Shown here piece after piece: positions 55,019 to 62,805 of a DNA stretch of 64,000 nt. Location: contig NZ_JQJY01000008.1 of the NCBI RefSeq assembly GCF_000745775.1, positions 186,001 to 250,000 of the forward strand. Reading direction: 5' to 3'. Numbering within the stretch: position 1 is the first letter of the stretch; each line of letters opens with the position of its first letter. A program made the translations under genes and the position numbers. The notes below the pieces were generated by a model. That model was not told the origin of the DNA. It ran no database searches and saw only the letters and a program-made list of their open reading frames with translations. The stretch comes from Flavobacterium sp. ASV13 (GTDB taxonomy: Bacteria > Bacteroidota > Bacteroidia > Flavobacteriales > Flavobacteriaceae).

Positions 55019-56389
55019 ATGAAAAAAATATCAATTTGTTTCATCCTGTTTCTTTCAATCCTCTTTTTAGCATTTAAAAAAGATCCATCTACTGTGACGC
55101 AGAAAGATGTTGTGGTAAAAGCACAATTTGAAATGCCAGTTATAAAAATTCCAGATTTTAGCAAATGCAAGGAATTTTCGATAGTTGATTTTGGAGCTGT
55201 TAAAGGAGATAAAAACAAAACTTCTGAAGCCATTTCAAAAGCCATTTCAAAAGCAAATAAATCTGGCGGAGGAATTGTCGTAATTCCGGAAGGAGAATGG
55301 TTGACCAAGAAAATTCATTTTAAAAGCAATGTAAATTTGCATTTGAATAAAGGTGCCGTTTTGCTTTTTTCCGAAGATCCAAAAGATTATTTGCCTGCCG
55401 TTCGTTCGACTTGGGAAGGATATGAATGCCACAATTATTCACCATTGATTTATGCGTATCAATGTAAAAATATTGCGATTACTGGCGAAGGAGAGTTGAA
55501 AGCTAAAATGGATGTTTGGACAAAATGGTTCGCACGCCCAAAAGCGCATATGGAAAGTTTGAAAAGATTATACTATTTGGCTTCTTATAAAAAACCTGTG
55601 GAAGAAAGACAAATGGTAAATGATACGGCAAATTTGCGTCCGCATTTTATTCAGTTCAATCGTTGCCAAAATGTTTTAATGGATGGCGTTAAGATAACGA
55701 ATAGTCCATTTTGGACGATACATCCGTTTTTATCAAAAGATGTCGTAATCAGAAATCTTCAGGTCTATGCGCATGGACATAACAACGATGGTGTTGATCC
55801 GGAAATGTCTCAAAATGTATTGATCGAAAATTGTGTTTTTGACCAAGGAGATGATGCGATTGCGATTAAGTCGGGTTGTGGTATCGATGCTTGGAATTTA
55901 CATACGCCTTCAAAAAATATTGTAATGCGTAATTGTACTGTGAAAAATGGTCATCAATTAGTGGCTATTGGAAGTGAACTTTCGGGCGGAATAGAAAATG
56001 TTTTTATTGACAACTGTACCGTTGTTGATGGCGCAAAACTAAATCATCTTTTGTACATTAAAACCAATGAAAGAAGAGGTGGTTTTGTAAACAATATTTA
56101 TATGACTAACATTACATCAGGTAAAATTGACGCGGGAATTCTCGGCATAGAAACTGATGTTTTGTACCAATGGCGCGATTTGGTTCCAACTATTGAACGA
56201 CGCCTTACGCCTATAAAAAATGTGCATTTAGAAAATATAAAAGCAACCAATGTAAAGTTTATTTCGAGAATTCAAGCTCAGAAAGAACTTCCTGTAGAAA
56301 ATATTTTCTTGACAAATGTAACTGCGGATAATGTTCAAGGAGAAAAAGCAATTCATGAAAATGTCTTGAATTTTGTCAGTAAAAATTAA
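55019..56389 (+). CDS. GH28 polygalacturonase-type enzyme (2), inside the lut cluster
   Basis: A 456-residue exported protein from the ATG at 55019 (signal-anchor-like MKKISICFILFLSILFLAF). A GTG at 54995 lies in a palindromic repeat. The beta-helix has IVDFGAVKGDKNKTSEAIS, GGGIVVIPEGEWLTKKIHF and GRR-free ITGEGELKA. The Asp cluster is in HNNDGVDPEMSQ and FDQGDDAIAIKSG, with later HQLVAIGSELSGG and LLYIKTNERRGG. These are close to the exo-polygalacturonase branch. It is an extracytoplasmic hydrolase placed between lutA and lutB, 24 bases before lutB. It should release galacturonate from trimmed oligomers. Confidence 0.88.
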   Translation: MKKISICFILFLSILFLAFKKDPSTVTQKDVVVKAQFEMPVIKIPDFSKCKEFSIVDFGAVKGDKNKTSEAISKAISKANKSGGGIVVIPEGEWLTKKIHFKSNVNLHLNKGAVLLFSEDPKDYLPAVRSTWEGYECHNYSPLIYAYQCKNIAITGEGELKAKMDVWTKWFARPKAHMESLKRLYYLASYKKPVEERQMVNDTANLRPHFIQFNRCQNVLMDGVKITNSPFWTIHPFLSKDVVIRNLQVYAHGHNNDGVDPEMSQNVLIENCVFDQGDDAIAIKSGCGIDAWNLHTPSKNIVMRNCTVKNGHQLVAIGSELSGGIENVFIDNCTVVDGAKLNHLLYIKTNERRGGFVNNIYMTNITSGKIDAGILGIETDVLYQWRDLVPTIERRLTPIKNVHLENIKATNVKFISRIQAQKELPVENIFLTNVTADNVQGEKAIHENVLNFVSKN

Positions 56390-56412
56390 TAAGCGTTTTA
56401 AACTCTAAAAAA

Positions 56413-57816
56413 ATGTCTTCAAAAAAAATAATAGAACATAGTGAAGCCGCAGCACGTTTTAATAAAGACGTTGATCGTGTAAACTGGCATGATGAAACGC
56501 TTTGGTTTGTTAGAGAAAAACGTGACAGATCAGCGCATCAGATCGCGGATTGGGAATTACTGCGTGAAACTGCTTCGAAAATCAAGAATAATGTGCTTTC
56601 TAACATTCACGATTATTTAGTTGAATTTGAAGTAAATGCACAGAAAAACGGAATAAAAGTACATTGGGCAGCCGATGCAAAAGAACATAATGAAATTGTT
56701 CATTCTATTTTGGTAAAACACGATGTAAAGCAAATGGTTAAATCAAAATCCATGCTTACAGAAGAATGCCATTTGAATGAATATTTAGCCGAAAATGGTG
56801 TAGAAGTAATTGATTCCGATTTAGGAGAATATATTGTACAGCTTCGAAAAGAGCCACCGAGTCATATTGTTTTGCCAGCAATTCACCTTAAAAAAGAAGA
56901 TGTAAGTGAAACTTTTCATGAACATTTAGGTACAGAAAAAGGAAATTTTGACCCGCAATATTTAACCGAATCGGCGCGACAACAGCTTCGGGATACGTTT
57001 TTAACCCGAAAAGCAGCTTTAACCGGAGTTAACTTCGCCATTGCTGAAACGGGAGAATTTGTAGTTTGCACCAATGAAGGAAATGCTGATATGGGCGCAC
57101 ATTTAGCCGATGTTCACATTGCCTGCATGGGATTTGAAAAACTGATTCCGAAGAGAGAACATTTAGGTGTTTTCCTGAGATTATTGGCCAGAAGTGCAAC
57201 GGGACAACCCATTACCACTTTTTCAAGCCATTTTAAAAAGCCAAGAGATGGCAAGGAAATTCATATTGTAATTGTCGATAACGGCCGAAGCACACAATTA
57301 GGACGAGAAGATTTTAGAAATTCACTGAAATGCATTCGCTGTGGTGCGTGCATGAATACGTGTCCGGTTTACAGACGAAGTGGCGGACATAGTTATCATA
57401 ATGCTGTTGCGGGACCAATTGGTTCTATTTTGGCACCAAATCTTGACATGACCAAAAATGCCGATTTGCCGTTTGCCAGTACGCTTTGCGGTTCCTGCAC
57501 GAATGTTTGTCCGGTAAAAATTGACATTCATGATCAGTTGTATAAATGGCGTCAGGTTTTGGTGAAAGAAGGACATACGCCAACTTCAAAAACCATTGCA
57601 ATGAAAACAATGGCGAAAGTATTAGCGAACCCAACGGTTTTTAATATTGCTGGAAAATCAGGCCGATTTGTAATGAAAAATGCTCCAGGTTTGGTCAACA
57701 ATAAAATGAATAAATGGTACGATCAGCGCGAAATGCCTGCCGTTCCGGAAGAATCATTCAGAGAGTGGTACAAGAAAAATTCAAGAGAAGCAAAAGAGAA
57801 AAACAATGAGCAGTAA
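56413..57816 (+). CDS. lutB: Lactate utilisation protein LutB (LUD domain plus two 4Fe-4S clusters)
   Basis: A 467-residue cytoplasmic protein. The LUD domain covers about 65-295 (HWAADAKEHNEIV, AETGEFVVCTNEGNADM). The ferredoxin-like part has CIRCGACMNTCPVYRR (C307, C310, C313, C317) and CGSCTNVCPVKID (C359, C362, C366). The C-terminal helix region is as in YkgF. It passes electrons from L-lactate oxidation with LutA and LutC. Its end overlaps the lutC start by 11 bases, so they are translated together. Confidence 0.93.
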   Translation: MSSKKIIEHSEAAARFNKDVDRVNWHDETLWFVREKRDRSAHQIADWELLRETASKIKNNVLSNIHDYLVEFEVNAQKNGIKVHWAADAKEHNEIVHSILVKHDVKQMVKSKSMLTEECHLNEYLAENGVEVIDSDLGEYIVQLRKEPPSHIVLPAIHLKKEDVSETFHEHLGTEKGNFDPQYLTESARQQLRDTFLTRKAALTGVNFAIAETGEFVVCTNEGNADMGAHLADVHIACMGFEKLIPKREHLGVFLRLLARSATGQPITTFSSHFKKPRDGKEIHIVIVDNGRSTQLGREDFRNSLKCIRCGACMNTCPVYRRSGGHSYHNAVAGPIGSILAPNLDMTKNADLPFASTLCGSCTNVCPVKIDIHDQLYKWRQVLVKEGHTPTSKTIAMKTMAKVLANPTVFNIAGKSGRFVMKNAPGLVNNKMNKWYDQREMPAVPEESFREWYKKNSREAKEKNNEQ

Positions 57817-58393
57817 AGCCGATATATTACGTAAAATAAAACAGAATCAGCCCGATTCTGTAACCGCTTTGCCAGACTTAAAAGTTTTAGGTTCTGAACA
57901 ATCCGATGTTTTAGAAACCTATAAAACGGTGCTGAAAAACATTGGAGGAAACACTGTTGAAGTTTCAAATTATGAAGATATAATTTCATATATCAAAGAG
58001 CATTATAATATTGAAAAACGAATTGTGACAACGCTTCCTGAACTTTCAGAAATTGCATCTTTAGACTGGACAAATGACGATCCGCATTCACTTAAAAACG
58101 TGGAATTGACGGTTGTAAAAGCGCATTTTGGAGTGGCAGAAAACAGTGCGCTTTGGGTAACCGATGATATTTTGGGACAACGCGTTTCGCCTTTTATAGC
58201 ACAATATTTAGCTATTATTGTAAACAAAGAAAACATATATCCAACAATGCATCAGGCGTATGAAAAAATAGGAAATCAGGAATACGGTTTCGGAACTTTC
58301 ATCGCCGGACCTTCAAAAACGGCTGATATTGAACAGTCTTTGGTTTTAGGTGCACATGGTGCGAGAGGTTTGATTGTTTTTATTTTAAACTAA
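57806..58393 (+). CDS. lutC: Lactate utilisation protein LutC (LUD domain)
   Basis: A 195-residue cytoplasmic LUD-domain protein (LutC/YkgG). Family marks are VVKAHFGVAENSALWVTD and FIAGPSKTADIEQSLVLGAHGARGL near the C-terminus. It starts inside the end of lutB (ATG at 57806). It is the last gene of the rhamnose-lactate operon, with a strong bidirectional terminator directly after it. Confidence 0.92.
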   Translation: MSSKADILRKIKQNQPDSVTALPDLKVLGSEQSDVLETYKTVLKNIGGNTVEVSNYEDIISYIKEHYNIEKRIVTTLPELSEIASLDWTNDDPHSLKNVELTVVKAHFGVAENSALWVTDDILGQRVSPFIAQYLAIIVNKENIYPTMHQAYEKIGNQEYGFGTFIAGPSKTADIEQSLVLGAHGARGLIVFILN

Positions 58394-58398
58394 TTTTT

Positions 58399-58456
58399 CG
58401 CCACGAATTCACGAATTATTTTTAAATCTAATTCGTGAATTCGTGGCGATTTTTTT
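58399..58456. terminator. Bidirectional terminator between lutC and the exporter gene
   Basis: Perfect 20-bp arms (CGCCACGAATTCACGAATTA, 58399-58418, and its complement 58429-58448) with a 10-base loop. There is a T-run to the right and an A/T flank to the left. It sits between convergent genes. Confidence 0.85.
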
Positions 58457-58488
58457 AGAACAATTTATTTAAATTGAAATAAAGATTG

Positions 58489-59703
58489 TTATTTTTTAAT
58501 CACTTCAACGGCTAAGCTTTTTGCTCTGTATTTATTAAAAGTTATAAAAATAATAGTTACAATTACAAGTAGAGCGAAATCGGCAACGCCTAATAATAAT
58601 TGCGTTTTTACTTTAAATAAATTAGCAAATCCGTAGCTGAATATTGAACTGATCATGTACATTACACCACCTGTAAGTCCGCTTGCGATTCCGGCATTTT
58701 TTGAGAAACGGCTTAGACAATAGCCATAAATAATATTGAATATAAATCCGCCGGCAATGTGAATTCCGATAATAAAACCAATTAAAGTATAAAGACTGCT
58801 TCCGAAAGAAGAGGTAAAAATCATCAGCAATACTAAAGTAATCTGAACCGCAAATGCAATACTTACTTTTTGTGCCAAAGGTTTTTTAATCATCGATTTT
58901 GCAATAATACCGCCCGTCATTAATGAAAAACCAGAAAGCAAAGAACTGTATCCCGTAGTAATCGCTGAATATCCTAAAACGCGTTCAATAATAAACGGAC
59001 TAGATAAACTGTAAACGACAACCATTCCAAACGAAATTCCGATAATAACCAAACCTAAAGTAAAATCAGCCGTTTGAAGCATTCCTTTGTACGTTTGTGC
59101 AATCAATTTTAATTTAAATGGATGATAATGTTTTAATGATTCTCCGCTGTAAATAAGTTCTAAAATCAGAAATACTAAGGATAATCCACCAAGGAAATAA
59201 AAGTTAGATCTCCATCCAAAACTGTTTTGCAGATAACCACCTAAAAAAGGCGCCATAATAGGAGCACAGGCCCAAATGATGGAAAACATACTGATGTAGC
59301 TTTTCAGTTTTTCGCCCGTAAATAAATCAACAAAATAAGCGCGTTTTCCTACTACAATAAGGGCAATTGTAATTCCCTGGATAATTCGCATGGCGTAAAT
59401 AACATAAATATTGGGAACTAATGCAATCACAAAACTGGTAAGCGAAAATAGGGCAAGTGACGCCAGACTTATTTTATAGCGTCCGAAACTGTCTAAAATA
59501 CTTCCAATAAAAAATTGGCTTATACCAACACTAAACATAAATAAAACCAGCGAAAGCTGTACCGCCGAAGCCGAAACATGCAAATCATTTGCCATTGCAG
59601 GCAAAGAAGGTAAATAAATATCTGTAGCAAAGCCAGATAGTGGAATCAATGCCAAGGCTAGTATAGTACTAAATCCCTTGTGGTTTTCTTGTAAAATTCT
59701 CAT
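58489..59703 (-). CDS. Bcr/CflA-type MFS multidrug efflux transporter
   Basis: A 404-residue inner-membrane protein from ATG 59703. A TTG at 59739 would add a basic N-terminal stretch without reason. It has about 12 hydrophobic helices, with the Bcr/CflA marks ATDIYLPSLPAMANDL in helix 1, the loop SILDSFGRYKISLASL after helix 2, and RIIQGITIALIVVGKRAYFVDLF. It exports drugs or small molecules by proton antiport. It is downstream of a TetR gene, with a palindromic operator between them, and is unrelated to pectin use. Confidence 0.88.
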   Translation of the reverse strand: MRILQENHKGFSTILALALIPLSGFATDIYLPSLPAMANDLHVSASAVQLSLVLFMFSVGISQFFIGSILDSFGRYKISLASLALFSLTSFVIALVPNIYVIYAMRIIQGITIALIVVGKRAYFVDLFTGEKLKSYISMFSIIWACAPIMAPFLGGYLQNSFGWRSNFYFLGGLSLVFLILELIYSGESLKHYHPFKLKLIAQTYKGMLQTADFTLGLVIIGISFGMVVVYSLSSPFIIERVLGYSAITTGYSSLLSGFSLMTGGIIAKSMIKKPLAQKVSIAFAVQITLVLLMIFTSSFGSSLYTLIGFIIGIHIAGGFIFNIIYGYCLSRFSKNAGIASGLTGGVMYMISSIFSYGFANLFKVKTQLLLGVADFALLVIVTIIFITFNKYRAKSLAVEVIKK

Positions 59704-59760
59704 TTTGTTATTTTTTAATTGTTTTTTGTTGTGTTTCAATTGAAACTTATTTAATTTAAA

Positions 59761-59778
59761 TTAGACCGAACGGTCTAA
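59761..59778. promoter_or_regulatory. TetR operator O1, before the exporter gene
   Basis: TTAGACCGAACGGTCTAA has 8-bp inverted arms around AA, 58 bases before the exporter ATG. The core AGACCG/CGGTCT is identical to O2. A weak -7 box (TAAGTTTC, minus strand, 59749-59742) lies on its gene side. Confidence 0.75.
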
Positions 59779-59798
59779 AAAATAGTAAAAAAAATAGG

Positions 59799-60380
59799 TT
59801 ATCGAACATATCTTTTAAATTCATCCTTTATGCTTTCTAAAACGATTAGCATTTGTGTGTGATCACCACTTATTTTTTCGCATAAAATGGCACCTTCAAT
59901 CATGGCAAAAGTTTTAATGCTAAACTGTTGCGGATTAATTTCTGCCTGCAATTCATTATTGTTTATTCCGTCTTCAACAATGGTGTAAAATCTCTTTTGG
60001 GCCGACTGGATTGCTTTTTTTACATATTCCTTCACCGTTGGATTTGTATCATCCGCATCAACTCCGAAGTTTAAAATTGGGCAACCGTCAACCATTGTTT
60101 CGTCATTTCCGTATACATCCAATAAATTGAAAAGTTTTTCCTGTGCCGTTTTGCCTTTTGAAACTGCGGTATCTAATTTGTTTGCCAATTGCGCTCTCAA
60201 ATAGATAAATGATTCAATGCAAATTTCTTCCTTACTTTCAAAGTTACCATAAATACCGCCTTTTGCAAGTTTTGTAGCTTCCATAATATCAGTGATTGAA
60301 GTGCCCGCCATGCCTTTTTTATTGATAATAGGCGCTGATGCTTCTATGATAAATTGTCTAGTTCTTTCTGCTTTGCTCAT
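59799..60380 (-). CDS. TetR/AcrR-family transcriptional repressor
   Basis: A 193-residue regulator. The N-terminal TetR helix-turn-helix (about 5-52) shows ERTRQFIIEASAPIINKKG, TSITDIMEATKLAKGGIYGNFESKEEI. The C-terminal ligand domain is all helical, with the CPILNFGVDADDTNP loop typical of the TetR_C_11-like group. The two operators O1 and O2 indicate that it controls itself and the exporter. Its ATG is about 22 bases downstream of the -7 box in O2. Confidence 0.9.
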   Translation of the reverse strand: MSKAERTRQFIIEASAPIINKKGMAGTSITDIMEATKLAKGGIYGNFESKEEICIESFIYLRAQLANKLDTAVSKGKTAQEKLFNLLDVYGNDETMVDGCPILNFGVDADDTNPTVKEYVKKAIQSAQKRFYTIVEDGINNNELQAEINPQQFSIKTFAMIEGAILCEKISGDHTQMLIVLESIKDEFKRYVR

Positions 60381-60401
60381 GATCTTTTCATTTTGACGCT
60401 A

Positions 60402-60422
60402 CAAATTTAGACCGTTCGGTCT
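60402..60422 (-). promoter_or_regulatory. TetR operator O2 overlapping the tetR promoter
   Basis: AGACCGTTCGGTCT (60409-60422) shares its arms with O1. The minus-strand -7 box TAAATTTG (60409-60402) touches it, so bound repressor would block the promoter directly. Confidence 0.75.
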
Positions 60423-60509
60423 TTATTTGCAATAATTTTAACTTTTTATTTTAGAATAGAGCCCGTTTAATAAAAATTATTTCTGTTCTTGTCATCATGA
60501 TTTTTAATT

Positions 60510-60517
60510 TATATTTG
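60510..60517 (+). promoter_or_regulatory. -7 box of unknown gene copy 1
   Basis: TATATTTG fits the consensus, with a TTG about 19 bases upstream as a possible -33 element. The same arrangement precedes copy 2 at 61275-61282. Confidence 0.55.
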
Positions 60518-60559
60518 TTTACATAGATGTTATTTTGAAACAAATTTCAATAAAGAAAA

Positions 60560-61132
60560 ATGGGATTAATTTATAAAGTCGAAGATAAGGAGCTCTTAAA
60601 AACAAGAAATGAGATTTTCAAAGAAGTAGGAATTCCTGCTTTAATGACAAATGGTTTTGAGCCAGATCCTTATAAAACTTCATGGCATGGTGAATATGAT
60701 AAAAGTAGTCGTGGATACATCTATCAATTCTCGAGAATCTCGCAAGAAAAATATCTTGAGCGAATTGAAATTTCAATTATTAGTGGTGAAAAATGGATTA
60801 AGATTTTTCTAAACATTTTCGAAATAAAACCAAATTTAAATTCGTTGTCTCTTTTGAAGGATTTTGACGGTCTTAAATTTAGCGGATTAGCATTTCGTTT
60901 AACTAGAATTCGATTACGAAGCGATGACTATAAAGGTCCGCCAATATTTTATATGTTGTTTTTACCAGAGCATAAATTTGGGAGCTTTTATACTAAAAGA
61001 GGATATAATAAAGAAGCAGAAAAGTTAAGGAAATTAATAAAATCAGACATGGAAAATGTAGATGGTTTTATAGAAAGATGGCATCAATTATTTTTCCCAG
61101 TTAAAATAGATTGGGAAGGGAATCTTAAATAA
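60560..61132 (+). CDS. Unknown protein, tandem paralogue 1
   Basis: A 190-residue cytoplasmic protein without signal peptide or membrane segment. I do not recognise a family. It starts MGLIYKVEDKELLKTRNEIF, has an aromatic central part (YIYQFSRISQEKYLERIEI) and a basic C-terminal half (FYTKRGYNKEAEKLRKLIKS) ending in a helical stretch. Its promoter, start region and following repeat are all duplicated with the gene at 61325. The size, acidic and aromatic content and tandem copying resemble immunity proteins of polymorphic toxins, but no toxin gene is in view. This is inference only. Confidence 0.75.
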   Translation: MGLIYKVEDKELLKTRNEIFKEVGIPALMTNGFEPDPYKTSWHGEYDKSSRGYIYQFSRISQEKYLERIEISIISGEKWIKIFLNIFEIKPNLNSLSLLKDFDGLKFSGLAFRLTRIRLRSDDYKGPPIFYMLFLPEHKFGSFYTKRGYNKEAEKLRKLIKSDMENVDGFIERWHQLFFPVKIDWEGNLK

Positions 61133-61150
61133 AATCTTAAAATGTAAACT

Positions 61151-61184
61151 ATGGCACGAGCGAGACGCTCGCGCTAGCAGGGAT
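61151..61184 (+). repeat. 34-bp direct repeat, copy 1
   Basis: ATGGCACGAGCGAGACGCTC begins a 34-base block identical at 61914-61947. It contains a small hairpin GAGCG-AGA-CGCTC and ends in AGCAGGGAT. It follows each copy of the duplicated gene. Confidence 0.85.
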
Positions 61185-61274
61185 AGCATAATAGTAGAAT
61201 TTAATAAAAATTTTCCTTTTATTAATCGCATTAAAGAATAAAAATTATCTGTTCTTGTGTCATGATTTTTAATT

Positions 61275-61282
61275 TATATTTG
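61275..61282 (+). promoter_or_regulatory. -7 box of unknown gene copy 2
   Basis: TATATTTG, in the same context as at 60510. About 90 bases of upstream sequence are similar between the copies. Confidence 0.55.
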
Positions 61283-61324
61283 TTCAAATAGATATTATTT
61301 AGATACAAAATTTAATAAATAAAA

Positions 61325-61891
61325 ATGGGATTAATTTACAAAGTTGAAGATGCAGCGCTTTTAAAAACAAGAAATGAAATTTTCAAAGAAGCCGGAATTC
61401 CTGCTTTGTTAGCAAATGGTTTTATGGCAAATCCCTATCAAACCTCATTAAATGGGGAATTAAATAGAAATAATCGCGGATATAACTATCAGTTTTCCAG
61501 ATTATCCCAAGAAAAATATTTGGAAAGAATTGAAGTTTTAATCAACAATGACGACAAATCAATTCAGATTTTCGTAAATGTTTTTGATGTGAAATCGAAT
61601 TTAGATGCTTTCCCTGCTTTAAGTGATTTAGCGGGTGCAGATTTTAGTCAGTTAGCATTTAGATTAACAAGAATGAGGTTAAGAGATAATTATATAGGTC
61701 CGTCATTATTTAATAAGCTGTTTTTTCCAGCACATGAATTAGGGGGATTTTATACTGAGAGAGGCTTCAATAAAAAAGCAGAAAAATTAAAGAAACTGAT
61801 AAAATCAGATATAGAAAACTTGGATGGTTTTATAGAGAAATGGAAGAGATTGTTTTCTCCGATGGAAATTGAATTGAAAAGGGAATCTTAA
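61325..61891 (+). CDS. Unknown protein, tandem paralogue 2
   Basis: A 188-residue paralogue of the gene at 60560. The first 26 residues differ at only three positions, and SQEKYLERIE, LAFRLTR, RLR, FYT-RG-NK-AEKL and KLIKSD are kept. The middle is more diverged (VLINNDDKSIQIFVNVFDVK). No known domain is recognised. The unequal conservation, with fixed ends and a changed middle, fits a protein whose binding surface is under diversifying pressure. That is an inference from two copies only. Confidence 0.75.
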   Translation: MGLIYKVEDAALLKTRNEIFKEAGIPALLANGFMANPYQTSLNGELNRNNRGYNYQFSRLSQEKYLERIEVLINNDDKSIQIFVNVFDVKSNLDAFPALSDLAGADFSQLAFRLTRMRLRDNYIGPSLFNKLFFPAHELGGFYTERGFNKKAEKLKKLIKSDIENLDGFIEKWKRLFSPMEIELKRES

Positions 61892-61913
61892 ATAAAGTTT
61901 TAGAATGTAAAAT

Positions 61914-61947
61914 ATGGCACGAGCGAGACGCTCGCGCTAGCAGGGAT
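61914..61947 (+). repeat. 34-bp direct repeat, copy 2
   Basis: Identical to 61151-61184. Its terminal GGGAT overlaps the GGGAT that begins the decayed third gene copy, so this is the junction of a deletion. Confidence 0.85.
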
Positions 61948-61995
61948 TAATTTATAAGGTTGAAGATACAGCGCTTTTAAAAACAAGAAATGAAA
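61943..61995 (+). pseudogene. Remnant of a third paralogue, first 17 codons
   Basis: The 53 bases match the start of the 61325 gene from its second codon (GLIYKVEDTALLKTRNE in translation). The ATG, promoter and everything after codon 18 are missing. The left junction is at GGGAT shared with the direct repeat. The right junction is at AGAAATGAAA, where the next gene begins. Confidence 0.8.
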
Positions 61996-62496
61996 CGAGT
62001 AATAATAAAAAAAGGAGATGTTTTTTTTGTTAAAATAAATGACAATAGCAAGCGCTATTTTCAATACATAACAAATGACTTAAAACAACTTAATAGTGAT
62101 GTAATTAGATGTTTTAAAAAAGTTTACTCGCTAAATGAAAATCCAAGTTTGGACGAAATAATAAAAGATGAAATATTTTTTTATGCACACTGCGTAACAA
62201 AATGGGGTGTCAAATTAGGGTATTGGGAAAAAGCAGGAAATATAACTGATGTGGGTACATTTGAGCATATTTTGTTTAGAGGTACAAATGATTATGGCAC
62301 GATAAAAGGACAAGAACCCATAAAATTTTCAAATAATTGGTTCGTATGGAGGATTGGGGATTTAAAATCAACATATCTTGGCAAGCTTAAAGGAGAGAAC
62401 AGGAATGCTGAAATAGGCATCGTTATGGACCCTGAAAGTATTGTATATAGAATAAAAACAGGGAAGTACGATGGTTTTTATCCAGATTTCATATAG
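61990..62496 (+). CDS. Immunity-like protein (possible Imm26 type), function unproven
   Basis: A 168-residue cytoplasmic protein starting MKRVIIKKGDVFFVKINDNS. The beginning, KKGDVFFVKI followed by a KRYFQYI strand, resembles the Imm26 immunity family. I cannot confirm this without a profile search. The rest is mixed alpha/beta with NNWFVWRIGDLKSTYLG. Its ATG overlaps the right end of the third-copy remnant, so it may be translated from the old transcription unit. No promoter of its own is visible, and 310 bases without a recognised gene follow. Confidence 0.6.
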   Translation: MKRVIIKKGDVFFVKINDNSKRYFQYITNDLKQLNSDVIRCFKKVYSLNENPSLDEIIKDEIFFYAHCVTKWGVKLGYWEKAGNITDVGTFEHILFRGTNDYGTIKGQEPIKFSNNWFVWRIGDLKSTYLGKLKGENRNAEIGIVMDPESIVYRIKTGKYDGFYPDFI

Positions 62497-62581
62497 ACTT
62501 AAGGATTTAATTAAATGAATGATTTTCAGATTTAGCAAAAAATACTGAAAATACCAATATTGTTTGTATGATCCGCTAGCG

Positions 62582-62597
62582 CAGATTTGTAATCTGT
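62582..62597. repeat. Small hairpin in the gap before the HTCS gene
   Basis: CAGATTTGTAATCTG is a short inverted repeat preceded by CGCTAGC, a word also present in the 34-bp repeats. The remainder of 62497-62805 is AT-rich, and no gene, ACAGGA repeat or clear promoter is seen. Confidence 0.45.
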
Positions 62598-62805
62598 GGT
62601 AATGATTGATATCAGAACACTTTGTGCAATAAAAGATGCGAACAAAAACATTTTATAAGCAAACCTTTATTAAAACTAAAAACGTAAGATTTACTCTTAC
62701 ACATCAGCCATAAAATCAAAATTTTATGAATTGATTTTTGCAAAATACCTATAAATAAGCTTATAATTGTGCTTTCTACACAAATTCACAAAAAAGCATA
62801 CTATT

